Shown: piece by piece, positions 1 through 11,033 of the stretch
Position numbering within the stretch: the stretch's first letter is position 1
Layout: each line of letters starts with the position of its first letter
Assembly (NCBI GenBank): GCA_033675265.1
Contig: JAUJYZ010000592.1
Span: 1-64,000 of the forward strand
Reading direction: 5' to 3'
DNA: 64,000 nucleotides
DNA from: Actinostola sp. cb2023
Taxonomy: Eukaryota > Cnidaria > Anthozoa > Actiniaria > Actinostolidae
The notes under the pieces: generated by a model
The model's input: only the letters and a program-made list of their open reading frames with translations
The model's database searches: none
Told to the model about the DNA's origin: nothing
Position numbers and translations under genes: made by a program

Positions 1-174
1 TCTAGAGCGCCCTAGTGTAGGTGAGGGTAATCAAGGGGGCGCTGAAAAGGGCGAGGTCTAGAGCGCCCTAGTGTAGCTAGGTGAGGGTAATCAAGGGGGC
101 GCTGGAAAGGGCGAGGTCTAGAGCGCCCTAGTGTAGGTGAGGGTATTCAAGGGGGCGCTGGAAATAGCGACTGG
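1..174. repeat. GC-rich minisatellite, 56-60 bp unit (left end)
   Basis: Three units carrying TCTAGAGCGCCCTAGTGTAG and GGTAATCAAGGGGGCGCTG; the middle unit has a 4-bp TAGC insertion. It is the reverse complement of the start of the array at 60934-61860, and the window begins inside it. Confidence 0.9.
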
Positions 175-571
175 GTCTTGTCCTTCCCTTTGAACATCAA
201 CTCCAATGTGTAGCTTAGTGTCGAGATAAATAAATTAAGATCTATTTTTGTCACAGTACATGGAAGTACTAAAGACACCTGCATGTCATACCAAGGTTAG
301 TTTACAACTGTTTGTAAAAACGTTGTCTGTCAAAACACATACGAAATAAGTCCGAAAGGAAGCGTGGGAAGAATTATTGACGTAATAATGGTCACGTGAT
401 GACTGCCAACACTGTTGGAATCTAATTAGCATAATCATTACCCGACGCTCCCTTTCGTTTTGTAATGAGCGATAACTACCCTTGGAAAGAGAAGTGCCGG
501 AACACTAACATCAACTTTTATGGTCATTTTCTTGATGACTTTCATATGATAATAAAACAATCTAGCGTGAG
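175..571. other. Intron upstream of the LRRNT exon, no recognised feature
   Basis: AT-rich sequence without an open coding frame, satellite or terminal inverted repeat that I can recognise. It lies just upstream of the LRRNT exon and is mirrored at about 60533-60929. Confidence 0.5.
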
Positions 572-695
572 GTTAAACTGGTATTATAAATCTGTGTCAG
601 GATGCCCTGTTGGATGTGAGTGTAATCGTTTATGTTAAACTGGTATTATAAATCTGTCTCAGGATGCCCTGTTGGATGTGAGTGTGATCGTTTAT
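572..695 (+). repeat. 62-bp tandem duplication over the LRRNT splice acceptor
   Basis: GTTAAACTGGTATTATAAAT starts at 572 and again at 634, so the polypyrimidine/AG acceptor and the first exon bases are present twice (AG ending at 600 and at 662). Only the second copy reads on through the LRRNT; the first meets TAA in the LRRNT frame after 11 codons. Confidence 0.85.
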
Positions 696-786
696 CGGGT
701 AAAGACTACACAGTGTCCATTACATCAAGAAAAGGTGTTTCGTTAACAACAACACCAGGCAAACTTCCACCAGACACAGTGGCGTT
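663..786 (+). CDS. LRRNT exon of LRR-7TM receptor (left copy)
   Basis: This exon encodes an N-terminal LRR cap. Reading phase 1, it gives CPVGCECDRLSG near its start, the C-x3-C-x-C spacing of an LRRNT, and ends LPPDTVAL, the first leucine-rich strand. It sits between an AG at 661-662 and a GTAAGT donor at 787, entering in phase 1 and leaving in phase 2 like the LRR exons that follow. Its left-arm upstream exons lie outside the window. The right-arm twin (60318-60441) is preceded in phase by a CUB exon. Confidence 0.8.
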
Positions 787-821
787 GTAAGTTACTGTTA
801 TCATTCATTCATTCTTTCGTT

Positions 822-972
822 TAGAGTGCAAACATTAAAACCGTGCACGTGAAACAGTACAAACTAGTTAGTGCTAAATAGCACCAATGAAACAATAGAA
901 AACAAAAGACATTGCACTGTTTAGTACTAATTAAAGTTAACACTGTTTCATGGTTTTAGTGTTTGCACTCTA
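822..972. mobile_element. TA-flanked MITE, GAGTGCAAAC termini
   Basis: Inverted ends TAGAGTGCAAAC...GTTTGCACTCTA enclose about 150 bp, with TA at both ends as expected for a Tc1/mariner-type target duplication. The interior (AGTGCTAAATAGCACCAATG) is shared with the element at 14731-14875, so both belong to one family. It lies in the intron after the LRRNT exon. Confidence 0.75.
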
Positions 973-1141
973 TTCATTCGTTCTTCGTTCGTTTATTTAT
1001 ATTACTATTTAATTCACTCATTTGTTCGTTCGTTCGTTCATTCATATATCCATATATTCATTTATTCTTTCCTTCTTTTCTTTCTTATTTCATCCCTTAT
1101 TCATGCATTATTCACTAGCTTTTTCATTAGTTCATTCGTCC

Positions 1142-4100
1142 CTTCATTTATCCATTCATTTATCCATTCATTTATCCATTCATTTATCCATTCATTTAAC
1201 GACTATGATTATTCATTCATTTATTCATTCATTTAACGACTATGATTATTCATTCATTTATCCATTCATTTAACGACTATGATTATCCATTCATTTATCC
1301 ATTCATTTAACGACTATGATTATTCATTCATTTATTCATTCATTTAACGACTATGATTATTCATTCATTTATCCATTCATTTAACGACTATGATTATTCA
1401 TTCATTTATCCATTCATTTAACGACTATGATTATTCATTCATTTATTCATTCATTTAACGACTATGATTATTCATTCATTTATCCATTCATTTAACGACT
1501 ATGATTATTCATTCATTTATTCATTCATTTAACGACTATAATTATTCATTCATTTATTCATTCATTTAACGACTATAATTATTCATTCATTTATCCATTC
1601 ATTTAACGACTATGATTATTCATTCATTTATCCATTCATTTAACGACTATAATTATTCATTCATTTATCCATTCATTTAACGACTATGATTATTTATTCA
1701 TTTATCCATTCATTTAACGACTATGATTATTCATTCATTTATCCATTCATTTAACGACTATGATTATTCATTCATTTATCCATTCATTTAACGACTATAA
1801 TTATTCATTCATTTATCCATTCATTTAACGACTATGATTATTCATTCATTTATCCATTCATTTAACGACTATGATTATTCATTCATTTATTCATTCATTT
1901 AACGACTATAATTATTCATTCATTTATCCATTCATTTAACGACTATAATTATTCATTCATTTATCCATTCATTTAACGACTATGATTATTCATTCATTTA
2001 TCCATTCATTTAACGACTATGATTATTCATTCATTTATTCATTCATTTAACGACTATAATTATTCATTCATTTATCCATTCATTTAACGACTATAATTAT
2101 TCATTCATTTATTCATTCATTTAACGACTATAATTATTCATTCATTTATCCATTCATTTAACGACTATGATTATTCATTCATTTATCCATTCATTTAACG
2201 ACTATGATTATTCATTCATTTATCCATTCATTTAACGACTATAATTATTCATTCATTTATCCATTCATTTAACGACTATGATTATTTATTCATTTATCCA
2301 TTCATTTAACGACTATGATTATTCATTCATTTATTCATTCATTTAACGACTATGATTATTCATTCATTTATCCATTCATTTAACGACTATAATTATTCAT
2401 TCATTTATTCATTCATTTAACGACTATGATTATTCATTCATTTATCCATTCATTTAACGACTATGGTTATTCATTCATTTATCCATTCATTTAACGACTA
2501 TAATTATTCATTCATTTATTCATTCATTTAACGACTATAATTATTCATTCATTTATCCATTCATTTAACGACTATGGTTATTCATTCATTTATTCATTCA
2601 TTTAACGACTATAATTATTCATTCATTTATCCATTCATTTAACGACTATAATTATTCATTCATTTATCCATTCATTTAACGACTATAATTATTCATTCAT
2701 TTATCCATTCATTTAACGACTATAATTATTCATTCATTTATCCATTCATTTAACGACTATGATTATTCATTCATTTATTCATTCATTTAACGACTATAAT
2801 TATTCATTCATTTATCCATTCATTTAACGACTATAATTATTCATTCATTTATCCATTCATTTAACGACTATGATTATTCATTCATTTATCCATTCATTTA
2901 ACGACTATAATTATTCATTCATTTATCCATTCATTTAACGACTATAATTATTCATTCATTTATCCATTCATTTAACGACTATAATTATTCATTCATTTAT
3001 CCATTCATTTAACGACTATAATTATTCATTCATTTATCCATTCATTTAACGACTATGATTATTCATTCATTTATCCATTCATTTAACGACTATGATTATT
3101 CATTCATTTATCCATTCATTTAACGACTATGATTATTCATTCATTTATCCATTCATTTAACGACTATGGTTATTCATTCATTTATCCATTCATTTAACGA
3201 CTATGATTATTCATTCATTTATCCATGCATTTAACGACTATAATTATTCATTCATTTATCCATTCATTTAACGACTATGATTATTCATTCATTTATTCAT
3301 TCATTTAACGACTATGATTATTCATTCATTTATCCATTCATTTAACGACTATGATTATTCATTCATTTATTCATTCATTTAACGACTATGATTATTCATT
3401 CATTTATCCATTCATTTAACGACTATAATTATTCATTCATTTATCCATTCATTTAACGACTATGATTATTCATTCATTTATCCATTCATTTAACGACTAT
3501 GATTATTCATTCATTTATTCATTCATTTAACGACTATGATTATTCATTCATTTATCCATTCATTTAACGACTATGATTATTCATTCATTTATTCATTCAT
3601 TTAACGACTATGATTATTCATTCATTTATCCATTCATTTAACGACTATGATTATTCATTCATTTATCCATTCATTTAACGACTATGATTATTCATTCATT
3701 TATTCATTCATTTAACGACTATGATTATTCATTCATTTATTCATTCATTTAACGACTATGATTATTCATTCATTTATCCATTCATTTAACGACTATGATT
3801 ATTCATTCATTTATCCATTCATTTAACGACTATGATTATTCATTCATTTATTCATTCATTTAACGACTATGATTATTCATTCATTTATCCATTCATTTAA
3901 CGACTATGATTATTCATTCATTTATCCATTCATTTAACGACTATGATTATTCATTCATTTATCCATTCATTTAACGACTATGATTATTCATTCATTTATC
4001 CATTCATTTAACGACTATGATTATTCATTCATTTATCCATTCATTTAACGACTATGATTATTCATTCATTTATCCATTCATTTAACGACTATGATTATTC

Positions 4101-4306
4101 ATTCATTTATTCATTCATTTAACGACTATGATTATTCATTCATTTATCCATTCATTTAACGACTATGATTATTCATTCATTTATCCATTCATTTAACGAC
4201 TATGATTATTCATTCATTTATCCATTCATTTAACGACTATAATTATTCATTCATTTATCCATTCATTTAACGACTATGATTATTCATTCATTTATCCATT
4301 CATTCT
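1142..4306. repeat. 37-bp minisatellite, about 84 copies
   Basis: Units contain CATTTAACGACTATGATTAT and recur every 37 bp. Two positions vary along the array (TTATCC/TTATTC and CTATGA/CTATAA), with rarer CTATGG units and one CATGCA unit near 3225. The right-arm copy (56797-59962) has the same total length within 2 bp and the same order of the rare variants I compared. It lies in an intron. No unique spacers occur between units. Confidence 0.95.
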
Positions 4307-4346
4307 TCCCTTTAGTTATTCATTCATGATTATTAATCTTTCTCAG

Positions 4347-4424
4347 ACGTCTGGCAAACAATAGAATATCACGTCTTCTAAACAGTGACTTCCCAGATAA
4401 TGTTGCAAAAAACCTACGCTATCT
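4347..4424 (+). CDS. LRR exon 1 (left copy)
   Basis: A 78-bp exon between TCTCAG and GTAAGT that reads RLANNRISRLLNSDFP and ends NLRYL across the splice. It carries the LxxNxI leucine-rich core. It enters and leaves in phase 2, so a split leucine codon spans each junction. It is six bases longer than the 72-bp exons that follow. Confidence 0.75.
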
Positions 4425-4442
4425 GTAAGTCAATAACAAATA

Positions 4443-5245
4443 CCTATATAACTAGTCGTTTCTAATAGAAAGTGAAGTGCTGCGAGTTGAATTATTTGTA
4501 ACTATGAACATTCATTGTACATTATCTGGGATGAGTTGGTTTTCAAGAGCATTCAGCTGACATTCTGTCTCCTTCGGTTAATATTTGGTCGACTGTTCGA
4601 CTCGTCCATTGACGAACTTGATATGACTGAGCACTAGCAGAGCTGAAAACCACCTTGATGAATGCTTCCAGTAATAACATTGAGTTTGACATGATTTACT
4701 GACTTCCCAAATTCGACGAATTTCATCCAACGTGTGCGATTGCAGAACCCATGGCGTGCACCGCTGGTCATAGTATACGCGGGCTCCGAAAAATCATCGG
4801 GAATGAATGACTAACAAAAATCTCGAATGGGCTTGTAACACTTGCCACGTGACTTTTTAAATTTTCACCGAAGACAAACGAAAATACCATAACTTGAAAG
4901 AGCATACTAAAATTAGTAAAATTTGAAAATTTGAAAAGAATCAAGCAAACAAGGAAAACGTTAACGGCTTTCAAAGTTTCCCACTTTGACAAGGATTTGT
5001 AACATACATTTCCATACAAAAAAGGCAAAGTTTGAATGCCTGTAACTATTGCCCTATTTACGTATTTCCCTTCAAACTTTCCACTTTTACTAACTTTAGC
5101 ATGCTCTTTCCAGTTATGATATTTTCGTTTGCCTGCGGTGAAAATTTAAAAAGTCACGTGACAGGTGTTACACGCCCATTCAGCCAGCATCAAAGACGCC
5201 ACAGGAAGCCCACCCGAGATTAGTTTCGCTGCTCGCAGCAAATAG
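4443..5245. repeat. Dispersed repeat R1, copy 1, with internal fold-back
   Basis: It shares blocks with 13690-15056 in the opposite orientation: the end near ACTAGTCGTTTCTAATAGAA, the GATGAATGCTTCCAG block and the GATTAGTTTCGCTGCTCGC end. Inside, 4828-4940 and 5065-5180 form imperfect inverted arms around AAAATTTAAAAAGTCACGTG, so the short frames on both strands encode look-alike peptides and are not genes. A CCACAGGAAGCCCA motif lies at 5199-5212. Confidence 0.6.
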
Positions 5246-5443
5246 TAATTTTAACACAGGAATAATAATTATCACACATTATTTTTATTGGCTTGATTAT
5301 CATCACATCATCATTAGTATCGTCATCACTGCATATCGTTTTTACATTCATCGCCGCCGGCAGCTTAGAAACAGTTACTCGCTCCTCTTATTAATAATAA
5401 TAATAATAATAATAAATAACATTTATTGATGCTTCTTCTTTAG

Positions 5444-5515
5444 GGATCTTTCGCACAATATTCTGATCGATGTCCAACGGGAATCTTTATTAAGTTTAAA
5501 GAACTTAAAAGTATT
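5444..5515 (+). CDS. LRR exon 2 (left copy)
   Basis: A 72-bp phase-2 exon between TTTAG and GTAAGT. It reads DLSHNILIDVQRESLLSL and then KNLKVL, one canonical 24-residue LRR with LxxN. Confidence 0.8.
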
Positions 5516-5544
5516 GTAAGTATTATCATACGTTTCAGATTTCA

Positions 5545-6152
5545 GTGTTCATTTCATTCATTCGGTTATTCATTTATGTATTCATTCATTCATTCACATT
5601 CCTTCATCCATCCATTCATTCTCCTTCATTCATTCGTCCATCCATTCATTCTCATTTATTGATCCACCCATTAATTCTCATTCATTGATCCATTGATCCA
5701 TTCTCATTCATTGATCCATTGATCCATTCTCATTTATTGATCCATCCATTCATTCTCATTTATTGATCCATTGATCCATTCTCATTCATTGATCCATTCA
5801 TTCGTTCTCATTTATTGATCCATCCATTCATTCTCATTTATTGATCCATTCATTCATTCTCATTCATTGATCCATTCATTCGTTCTCATTTATTGATCCA
5901 TCCATTAATTCTCATTCATTGATCCATTGATCCATTCTCATTCATTGATCCATTGATCCATTCTCATTTATTGATCCATTCATTCATTCTCATTCATTGA
6001 TCCATTCATTCATTCTCATTTTTTGATCCATCCATTAATTCTCATTTTTTGATCCATCCATTCATTCTCATTTATTGATCCATCCATTCATTCTCATTTA
6101 TTGATCCATCCATTCATTCTCATTTATTGATCCATCCATTCATTCTCATTAT
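5545..6152. repeat. 24-26-bp minisatellite
   Basis: Degenerate tandem units of TTCTCATTTATTGATCCATC plus CATTCA. It lies in the intron between LRR exons 2 and 3 and is mirrored at 54950-55557. Confidence 0.85.
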
Positions 6153-6233
6153 TATCATGCTTGGTCCATTTCACGAGAGCCAATTTCAGTCGGTACAAAC
6201 CAGTAGAGCATAGTCGCAGAGTAGCAGGTACAA

Positions 6234-6299
6234 CCCGAAGTGTAGTCTCCCTCGCAGCGGACCGAAACTAAGAACGGCTGCGAGGGAGACTACCCGAAG
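6234..6299. repeat. Short hairpin repeat
   Basis: GTAGTCTCCCTCGCAGC at about 6242 is followed by its inverse GCTGCGAGGGAGACTAC, both flanked by GAAGTG. This forms a perfect 17-bp stem of about 60 bp overall, a probable small MITE. Confidence 0.55.
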
Positions 6300-6337
6300 T
6301 GAGATAAACATTTGACCGCAATCGAATAAAAAAAAAA

Positions 6338-6565
6338 TTATTATTATTATTATTATTATTCATTCATTCATTCATTCATTCATTCATTCATTCATTCATT
6401 CATTCATTCATTCATTCATTCATTCATTCATTCATTCATTCATTCATTCATTCATTCATTCATTCATTCATTCATTCATTCATTCATTCATTCATTCATT
6501 CATTCATTCATTCATTCATTCATTCATTCATTCATTCATTCATTCATTCATTCATTCATTCATTC
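6338..6565. repeat. (ATT)n followed by (CATT)n, about 51 copies
   Basis: An uninterrupted CATT array of roughly 206 bp preceded by a short ATT run. The mirrored array at 54539-54744 is the same length. Confidence 0.95.
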
Positions 6566-6638
6566 GTGTGAGAAACAATTAATAGTGTCACAAATTATCG
6601 TGTGTTTTTCAACCAAATAATCACATTTTATCTTCCAG

Positions 6639-6710
6639 GAGATTAAATTCCAATTTTCTAAGATCCCTACCATCTCTAGCATTTTCACAAACACGTGAAA
6701 TGACAGCTCT
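6639..6710 (+). CDS. LRR exon 3 (left copy)
   Basis: A 72-bp phase-2 exon between TTCCAG and GTAAGT. It reads RLNSNFLRSLPSLAFSQ and ends EMTAL, with the LxxN core. Confidence 0.78.
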
Positions 6711-7068
6711 GTAAGTATAATAGAGTTTATTCCTGCATGACAGCATAACAGCGGGATGGGCAGAAAAGGGATAAGGAATTTGAATTCAAAACACTCCCTA
6801 CTTGTCTTAACTCCACCGAACTGATTCCAAGCTGAAACAGACCGAGGGAGACTGATGTCGAGACTGATGTCTCTTCCAGTCTCGCCTCATTCTTCTCGCG
6901 TCTATCTTTTTCGGTCAGTTTGAACTTCCGGTTCGAACTTCAAATATTTTCGAGTTTCACGAATAAACCAAACTGTTTTGCAGTTTACTGTGGAATAGAT
7001 CCTGAACCTGACTTTGGATGAGATTTCCACAGGAAGCCCGAGTATTAAAAGGAAAATGATATAATATA

Positions 7069-7624
7069 GAGGTGACACGCAGCTGCTCAGAAAAGCTGTT
7101 GTGATTGGATCATACAAACAATAGAATTCATTATCTACTATTGTCTACTCGTTCTATTGTTTTGTTTCTATTGTTTTACTCTAATAGTATTGACCCAATT
7201 GGCATAGATCTTCTAAGAGCTGCAGGCCTGCCCACCACAACACAAGCACAATAGAATTTATTATCTACTATTGTCTACTCGTTCTATTGTTTTGTTTCTA
7301 TTGTTTTACTCTAATAGTATTGACCCAATTGGCATAGATCTTCTAAGAGCTGTAGGCCTGCCCACCACAACACAAGCACAATAGATTTCATTATCTACTA
7401 TTGTCTACTCGTTCTATTGTGTTGTTTCTATTGTTTTACTCTAATAGTATTGACCCAATTGGCATAGATCTTCTAAGAGCTGTAGGCCTGCCCACCACAA
7501 CACAAGCACAATAGAATTTATTATCTACTATTGTCTACTCGTTCTATTGTTAGTTTTATATTGTTTTACTCTAATAGTATTGACCCAATTGGCATAGATC
7601 TTCTGAGCAGCTGCGTGTCACCTC
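7069..7624. mobile_element. TIR element with internal 130-bp tandem array
   Basis: The ends GAGGTGACACGCAGCTGCTC and its inverse bound about 556 bp. AT-rich ATAATATA occurs outside both ends, a possible but imperfect 8-bp target duplication. The interior is four copies of a 130-bp unit (7122-7600) containing TGACCCAATTGGCATAGATC at 7191, 7321, 7451 and 7581. It has no coding capacity and lies in the intron before LRR exon 4. Confidence 0.7.
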
Positions 7625-7659
7625 GATAATATAAACTGCGTTGTCGTTTGTGTTTGCAG

Positions 7660-7731
7660 AGATCTCAGTGATAACCTTCTCAACATAATCGAACCAATGT
7701 TATTTGCATCGTTAAGATCGTTGACAACATT
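7660..7731 (+). CDS. LRR exon 4 (left copy)
   Basis: A 72-bp phase-2 exon between TTGCAG and GTGAGT. It reads DLSDNLLNIIEPMLFASL and ends RSLTTL, a canonical LRR. Confidence 0.8.
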
Positions 7732-7908
7732 GTGAGTATGACTCCACCCACCACCATCATGCAGCGTGGTGGGTCAGCTGTTGTCAGATTATCTTTTTTA
7801 GTTATTTAATTTAAACTGATATTTTTATTTTTTATTTTATTTTTATTTTTTATTTTTTAAATAATTTTGTTTAATTTTTATTATTTATTTATTTTATTCT
7901 TTTGACAG

Positions 7909-7980
7909 GAGTCTCCGGTCCAACAAGATTTCCTTCTTAGACGGAAGAACGTTTGTGAATAATGTAAACCTGACTGCCCT
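7909..7980 (+). CDS. LRR exon 5 (left copy)
   Basis: A 72-bp phase-2 exon between GACAG and GTAAGT. It reads SLRSNKISFLDGRTFVNN and ends VNLTAL. Confidence 0.8.
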
Positions 7981-8065
7981 GTAAGTCAATCAACGTTTAT
8001 TGCTCAAATGAGATATAATGTACGTACAATGCTAATAAATGATTTTAACTCATGGATTTCTATAG

Positions 8066-8137
8066 GTATCTTAACTCTAATGATATCGAGGTCATATCTG
8101 ATGAACTATTTATCAACCAAAGAAATCTCAAGATATT
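8066..8137 (+). CDS. LRR exon 6 (left copy)
   Basis: A 72-bp phase-2 exon between TATAG and GTAAGT. It reads YLNSNDIEVISDELFINQ and ends RNLKIL. The intron before it is only 85 bp. Confidence 0.8.
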
Positions 8138-8368
8138 GTAAGTTAACTTTACTCGTGTGTTTAACCTACTTAGGCGATTGGACGTGGGAGGGAAAAAGGA
8201 GGGGTAGGGGGTAAGGGGGGGAGGGTGGCTCCCATTTGAGGCTACCTGTGCTTCAGAGTAGCCCATCCCAATATTCCCTCTGTTGTACCCAATCTCTCAT
8301 CTAACACAGGGAACCCAACAATATAAACCGCATTTACTTGTACGCGTTAACTATGTTCACCTCTACAG

Positions 8369-8440
8369 ATACCTGAATGACAACAGGATCAAGAAGTTCA
8401 CTATGAATACCTTCAAAGGCCTCGATTCTATAGAAAAACT
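8369..8440 (+). CDS. LRR exon 7 (left copy)
   Basis: A 72-bp phase-2 exon between CTACAG and GTGAGT. It reads YLNDNRIKKFTMNTFKGL and ends DSIEKL. Confidence 0.8.
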
Positions 8441-8523
8441 GTGAGTGAATACCATGTTATCTTGGTTTCCTAGTATAACACATCTGTTGATACGTATTTG
8501 CCTGCAAAATACTTTGCTTATAC

Positions 8524-8690
8524 CACAGGCAGCCCAACTATTAATTCTGAACGTGGTATGAAATCCACAGGGAGCCCAATATCACATACTCACCATGCGC
8601 GCTCGACCACAGGAAGCCCATCAAAAGGCCGCGACCATAATATATTATTTTTAACAAATGGGCTCAGAAGTATTAGTTGGGCTATATATC
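8524..8690. mobile_element. Short CACAGG-family element with ordered motif modules
   Basis: It begins CACAGGCAGCCCAACTATTA and ends with a decayed inverse (AGTATTAGTTGGGC). Between these lie CCACAGGGAGCCCAAT (8565), a GCGCGC tract, CCACAGGAAGCCCATC (8607) and an ATAATATATT block. The same order of modules is seen at 29551-29718, so this is a related element. No clear target duplication is visible. Confidence 0.55.
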
Positions 8691-9003
8691 TTATCAAGTA
8701 ACCATTATTATTATTATTATTTTTATTTTTTTATTTTTTTTATTAATTAAATTCAGATTTTTATTTCACCAATTGCAAGAAAAGAAAAAATAAATAAATA
8801 AAAGTAACCATTATGACAACATTTATTACAAACATATTACTCATTTACATAGTTTACAAATTTACATGACATTTTCATTGTTCTTACATTTTGCCTTTTA
8901 CATATATTAGAGAACTAGGCTAAACCTATATATCGAGTAATCAAGGATATGCTGGGATCTTGGTTCTCGTGCGTACGTTAATTACCTTCAATTTATTGTT
9001 CAG

Positions 9004-9078
9004 GTTTCTACAAAACAACGCGGAGCATCTGCAGTTCGCTCCTGGAATATTTCAAACACTAACAACACTCAAAGAACT
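9004..9078 (+). CDS. LRR exon 8 (left copy)
   Basis: A 75-bp phase-2 exon after CAG at 9001-9003. It reads FLQNNAEHLQFAPGIFQ and ends TTLKEL, the last LRR before the hinge. Its donor GTAAGT at 9079 is the first of four tandem copies. Confidence 0.78.
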
Positions 9079-9290
9079 GTAAGTAAGCAACGTTTTGGTT
9101 GACTAATATTTCCAACACTAACAACACTCAAAGAACTGTAAGTAAGCAACGTTTTGGTTGACTAATATTTCCAACACTAACAACACTCAAAGAACTGTAA
9201 GTAAGCAACGTTTTGGTTGACTAATATTTCCAACACTAACAACACTCAAAGAACTGTAAGTAAGCAACGTTTTGGTTGACTAATTCAGCA
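9052..9290 (+). repeat. 59-bp tandem repeat duplicating the exon-8 splice donor
   Basis: The last ~27 bp of LRR exon 8, its GTAAGT donor and ~30 bp of intron are present four times, with donors at 9079, 9138, 9197 and 9256. Reading past the first donor gives Leu then TAA, so only the first donor keeps the frame. Mirrored at 51809-52047. Confidence 0.9.
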
Positions 9291-9363
9291 CACATTAATT
9301 TTAAAATAGAACACAATTACTGGTTTGCAATCAATCCCTAAAGATTTAAAGTACAAAGGCGCA

Positions 9364-9436
9364 GCGGCCATGTTGGTGGTACAAACAAGAGAATCTAATG
9401 AGGAAATGCTTTGTTATCGGGATCCAACATGGCCGC
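9364..9436. repeat. 73-bp hairpin, GCGGCCATGTTGG termini
   Basis: GCGGCCATGTTGG at 9364 faces CCAACATGGCCGC at 9424, a small fold-back sequence in the intron before the 7TM exon. Confidence 0.5.
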
Positions 9437-9501
9437 CATGACGTCACGTGCAATCCAGCAATCCACTAATGTCTTTGAAATGTTTTTCTTTTCTATCCAA
9501 G

Positions 9502-10529
9502 GAGAGTAGATGACTTCTTCCTGTGTTGCCATGCCAACAAGGCTATCCCGGATGTAAGGTGCGTCTCCCCAAAAGACTTGTTCTCAAGCTGTTCTGACTT
9601 GATGAAGAATAAAACACTTCAGGTTTTTATATGGATTCTTGGTCTTTCCGCTTTAATTGGTAACTTCTTTGTCATCGTCATGCGCACAAGAGCCAAAAAA
9701 GACAACAAGGTTCATTCGTTTTTACTCACCAATCTCGCAACTGCCGACTTTATCATGGGTGTTTACATGCTTTTTATTGCTATTAAAGACGTTGAGTTCC
9801 AGGGCGAGTATTTTAAACACGATTTTAGCTGGAGAAATGGAAGTCTTTGTCGGATTGCTGGGGCGCTGTCGTTACTCTCAAGCGAAGTTTCCGTTCTTCT
9901 ACTCACGCTAATAACCGCTGACAGGCTCAACAACATTGTTTTTCCATTTCGCGGCAGAAGACTAACTTACAAAGGTGCGTGTATCGTTATTTGTGCAATA
10001 TGGAGCGTATGTATTGTAATGTCGGTCTTACCAATGGTAAACTTACGGTACTTTTACGACGAGACTCGTCGTGTTGGGTACTACGGTCGCTCTGCATTAT
10101 GCCTTCCTCTTCAGCTCACGAAAGACAAACTTGCCGGCTGGGAATACTCAGTTGCTATCTTTATCGTGCTTAACTTGGTGTCGTTCGTTTTTATTTTGTC
10201 TGCGTATATCATCATATTTGTAACCGTGACGCGATCGTCGCGCGCCATTCGTTCAACGTCTGTGAACAAGGAGTCGCAGTTGGCCAAGCGGATGGCTTTC
10301 ATCATCGTTACAGATTTCTGTTGTTGGATGCCAGTGATTGTCATTGGGATTCTTTCGTTGCTTGGCTCGTTTCACGATCCTGAGCAGATTGTGTATGCGT
10401 GGTTGGCCGTGTTTGTGATTCCTGTCAACTCCTCGATCAACCCTGTCCTGTACACCTTCTCAACCACGTTGTATTTCAATAAGTTCATGAACAACAAGAT
10501 TGTCACGACTTTTACACTCCGTCCATCAT
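9502..10529 (+). CDS. Hinge and seven-transmembrane exon of LGR/relaxin-receptor-like GPCR (left copy)
   Basis: This exon encodes the ectodomain hinge and the whole 7TM domain of a class A leucine-rich-repeat receptor that would sit in the plasma membrane and signal through G proteins. After AG at 9500-9501 it opens in phase 2 with a cysteine hinge (CCHANKAIPDVRC). Rough exon residues: TM1 41-61 (GNFFVI), TM2 72-92 (NLATADFIMGVY, the LGR-type TM2), TM3 115-141 (SSEVSVLLLTLITADR), TM4 158-178, TM5 213-242, TM6 264-289 (TDFCCWMPV) and TM7 299-322 (NSSINPVLY, an NPxxY motif). The DRY position is DRL. An open frame continues to 10606, but a GTAAGT at 10530 gives a phase-1 splice to the tail exon at 11034, which I prefer. 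LGR family is clear; relaxin-receptor (type C) over other LGR types is inferred from hinge and TM3/TM6 resemblance. Confidence 0.9.
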
Positions 10530-11033
10530 GTAAGTATACAACGAGAGGTCGTTTATATGACCAGGATATCTTCCATGCACTTTGCCGTGTGTCAGTGCTT
10601 GCATAGATGGCGGGAAACAGAGCTTGTAGTGTAACAGTTAAGTCGATAACCACCTTTGCGCATCGATAAGAGCACAGATGCTCGGCAAAGTCGACCTTAA
10701 TTGTACTGATTTAAGTAATATTTCACAAGGTCTCATTTGTGCGATTTTAAGGGACAAAATTTAATTATTTATTTATTTATTTATACTGATTTTTTTTTTT
10801 TTACTAAAACTTTATTAAATTCAAAATCAATGATATATTTTAAATACAATTTATACTGAAAATGATGATGATATAGATATAGAAATGATATAGAAACCCA
10901 TTAAATTTTGCTAAGCATATCGTCTTTTTAAACGTTTATAAATATGGTCGTATTTATGACGTCATTGTAGTATTCGACCAATCAGTGCGCGTATCAATAC
11001 ATGTGTTTTATCATGGTTTTATCTATTATGTAG

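Noticed and set aside
1142..4306. CRISPR-like array
   Set aside because: The 37-bp units are contiguous with no unique spacers, and the context is eukaryotic; it is a minisatellite.
10530..10606. Unspliced C-terminus CKYTTRGRLYD to the stop at 10606
   Set aside because: It begins at a GTAAGT donor, and the phase-matched exon at 11034 with stop and AATAAA gives a better tail; an unspliced short form cannot be fully excluded.
10111..10653. Antisense frames under the 7TM exon
   Set aside because: They lie opposite a clearly conserved GPCR coding exon and show no protein-like features of their own.
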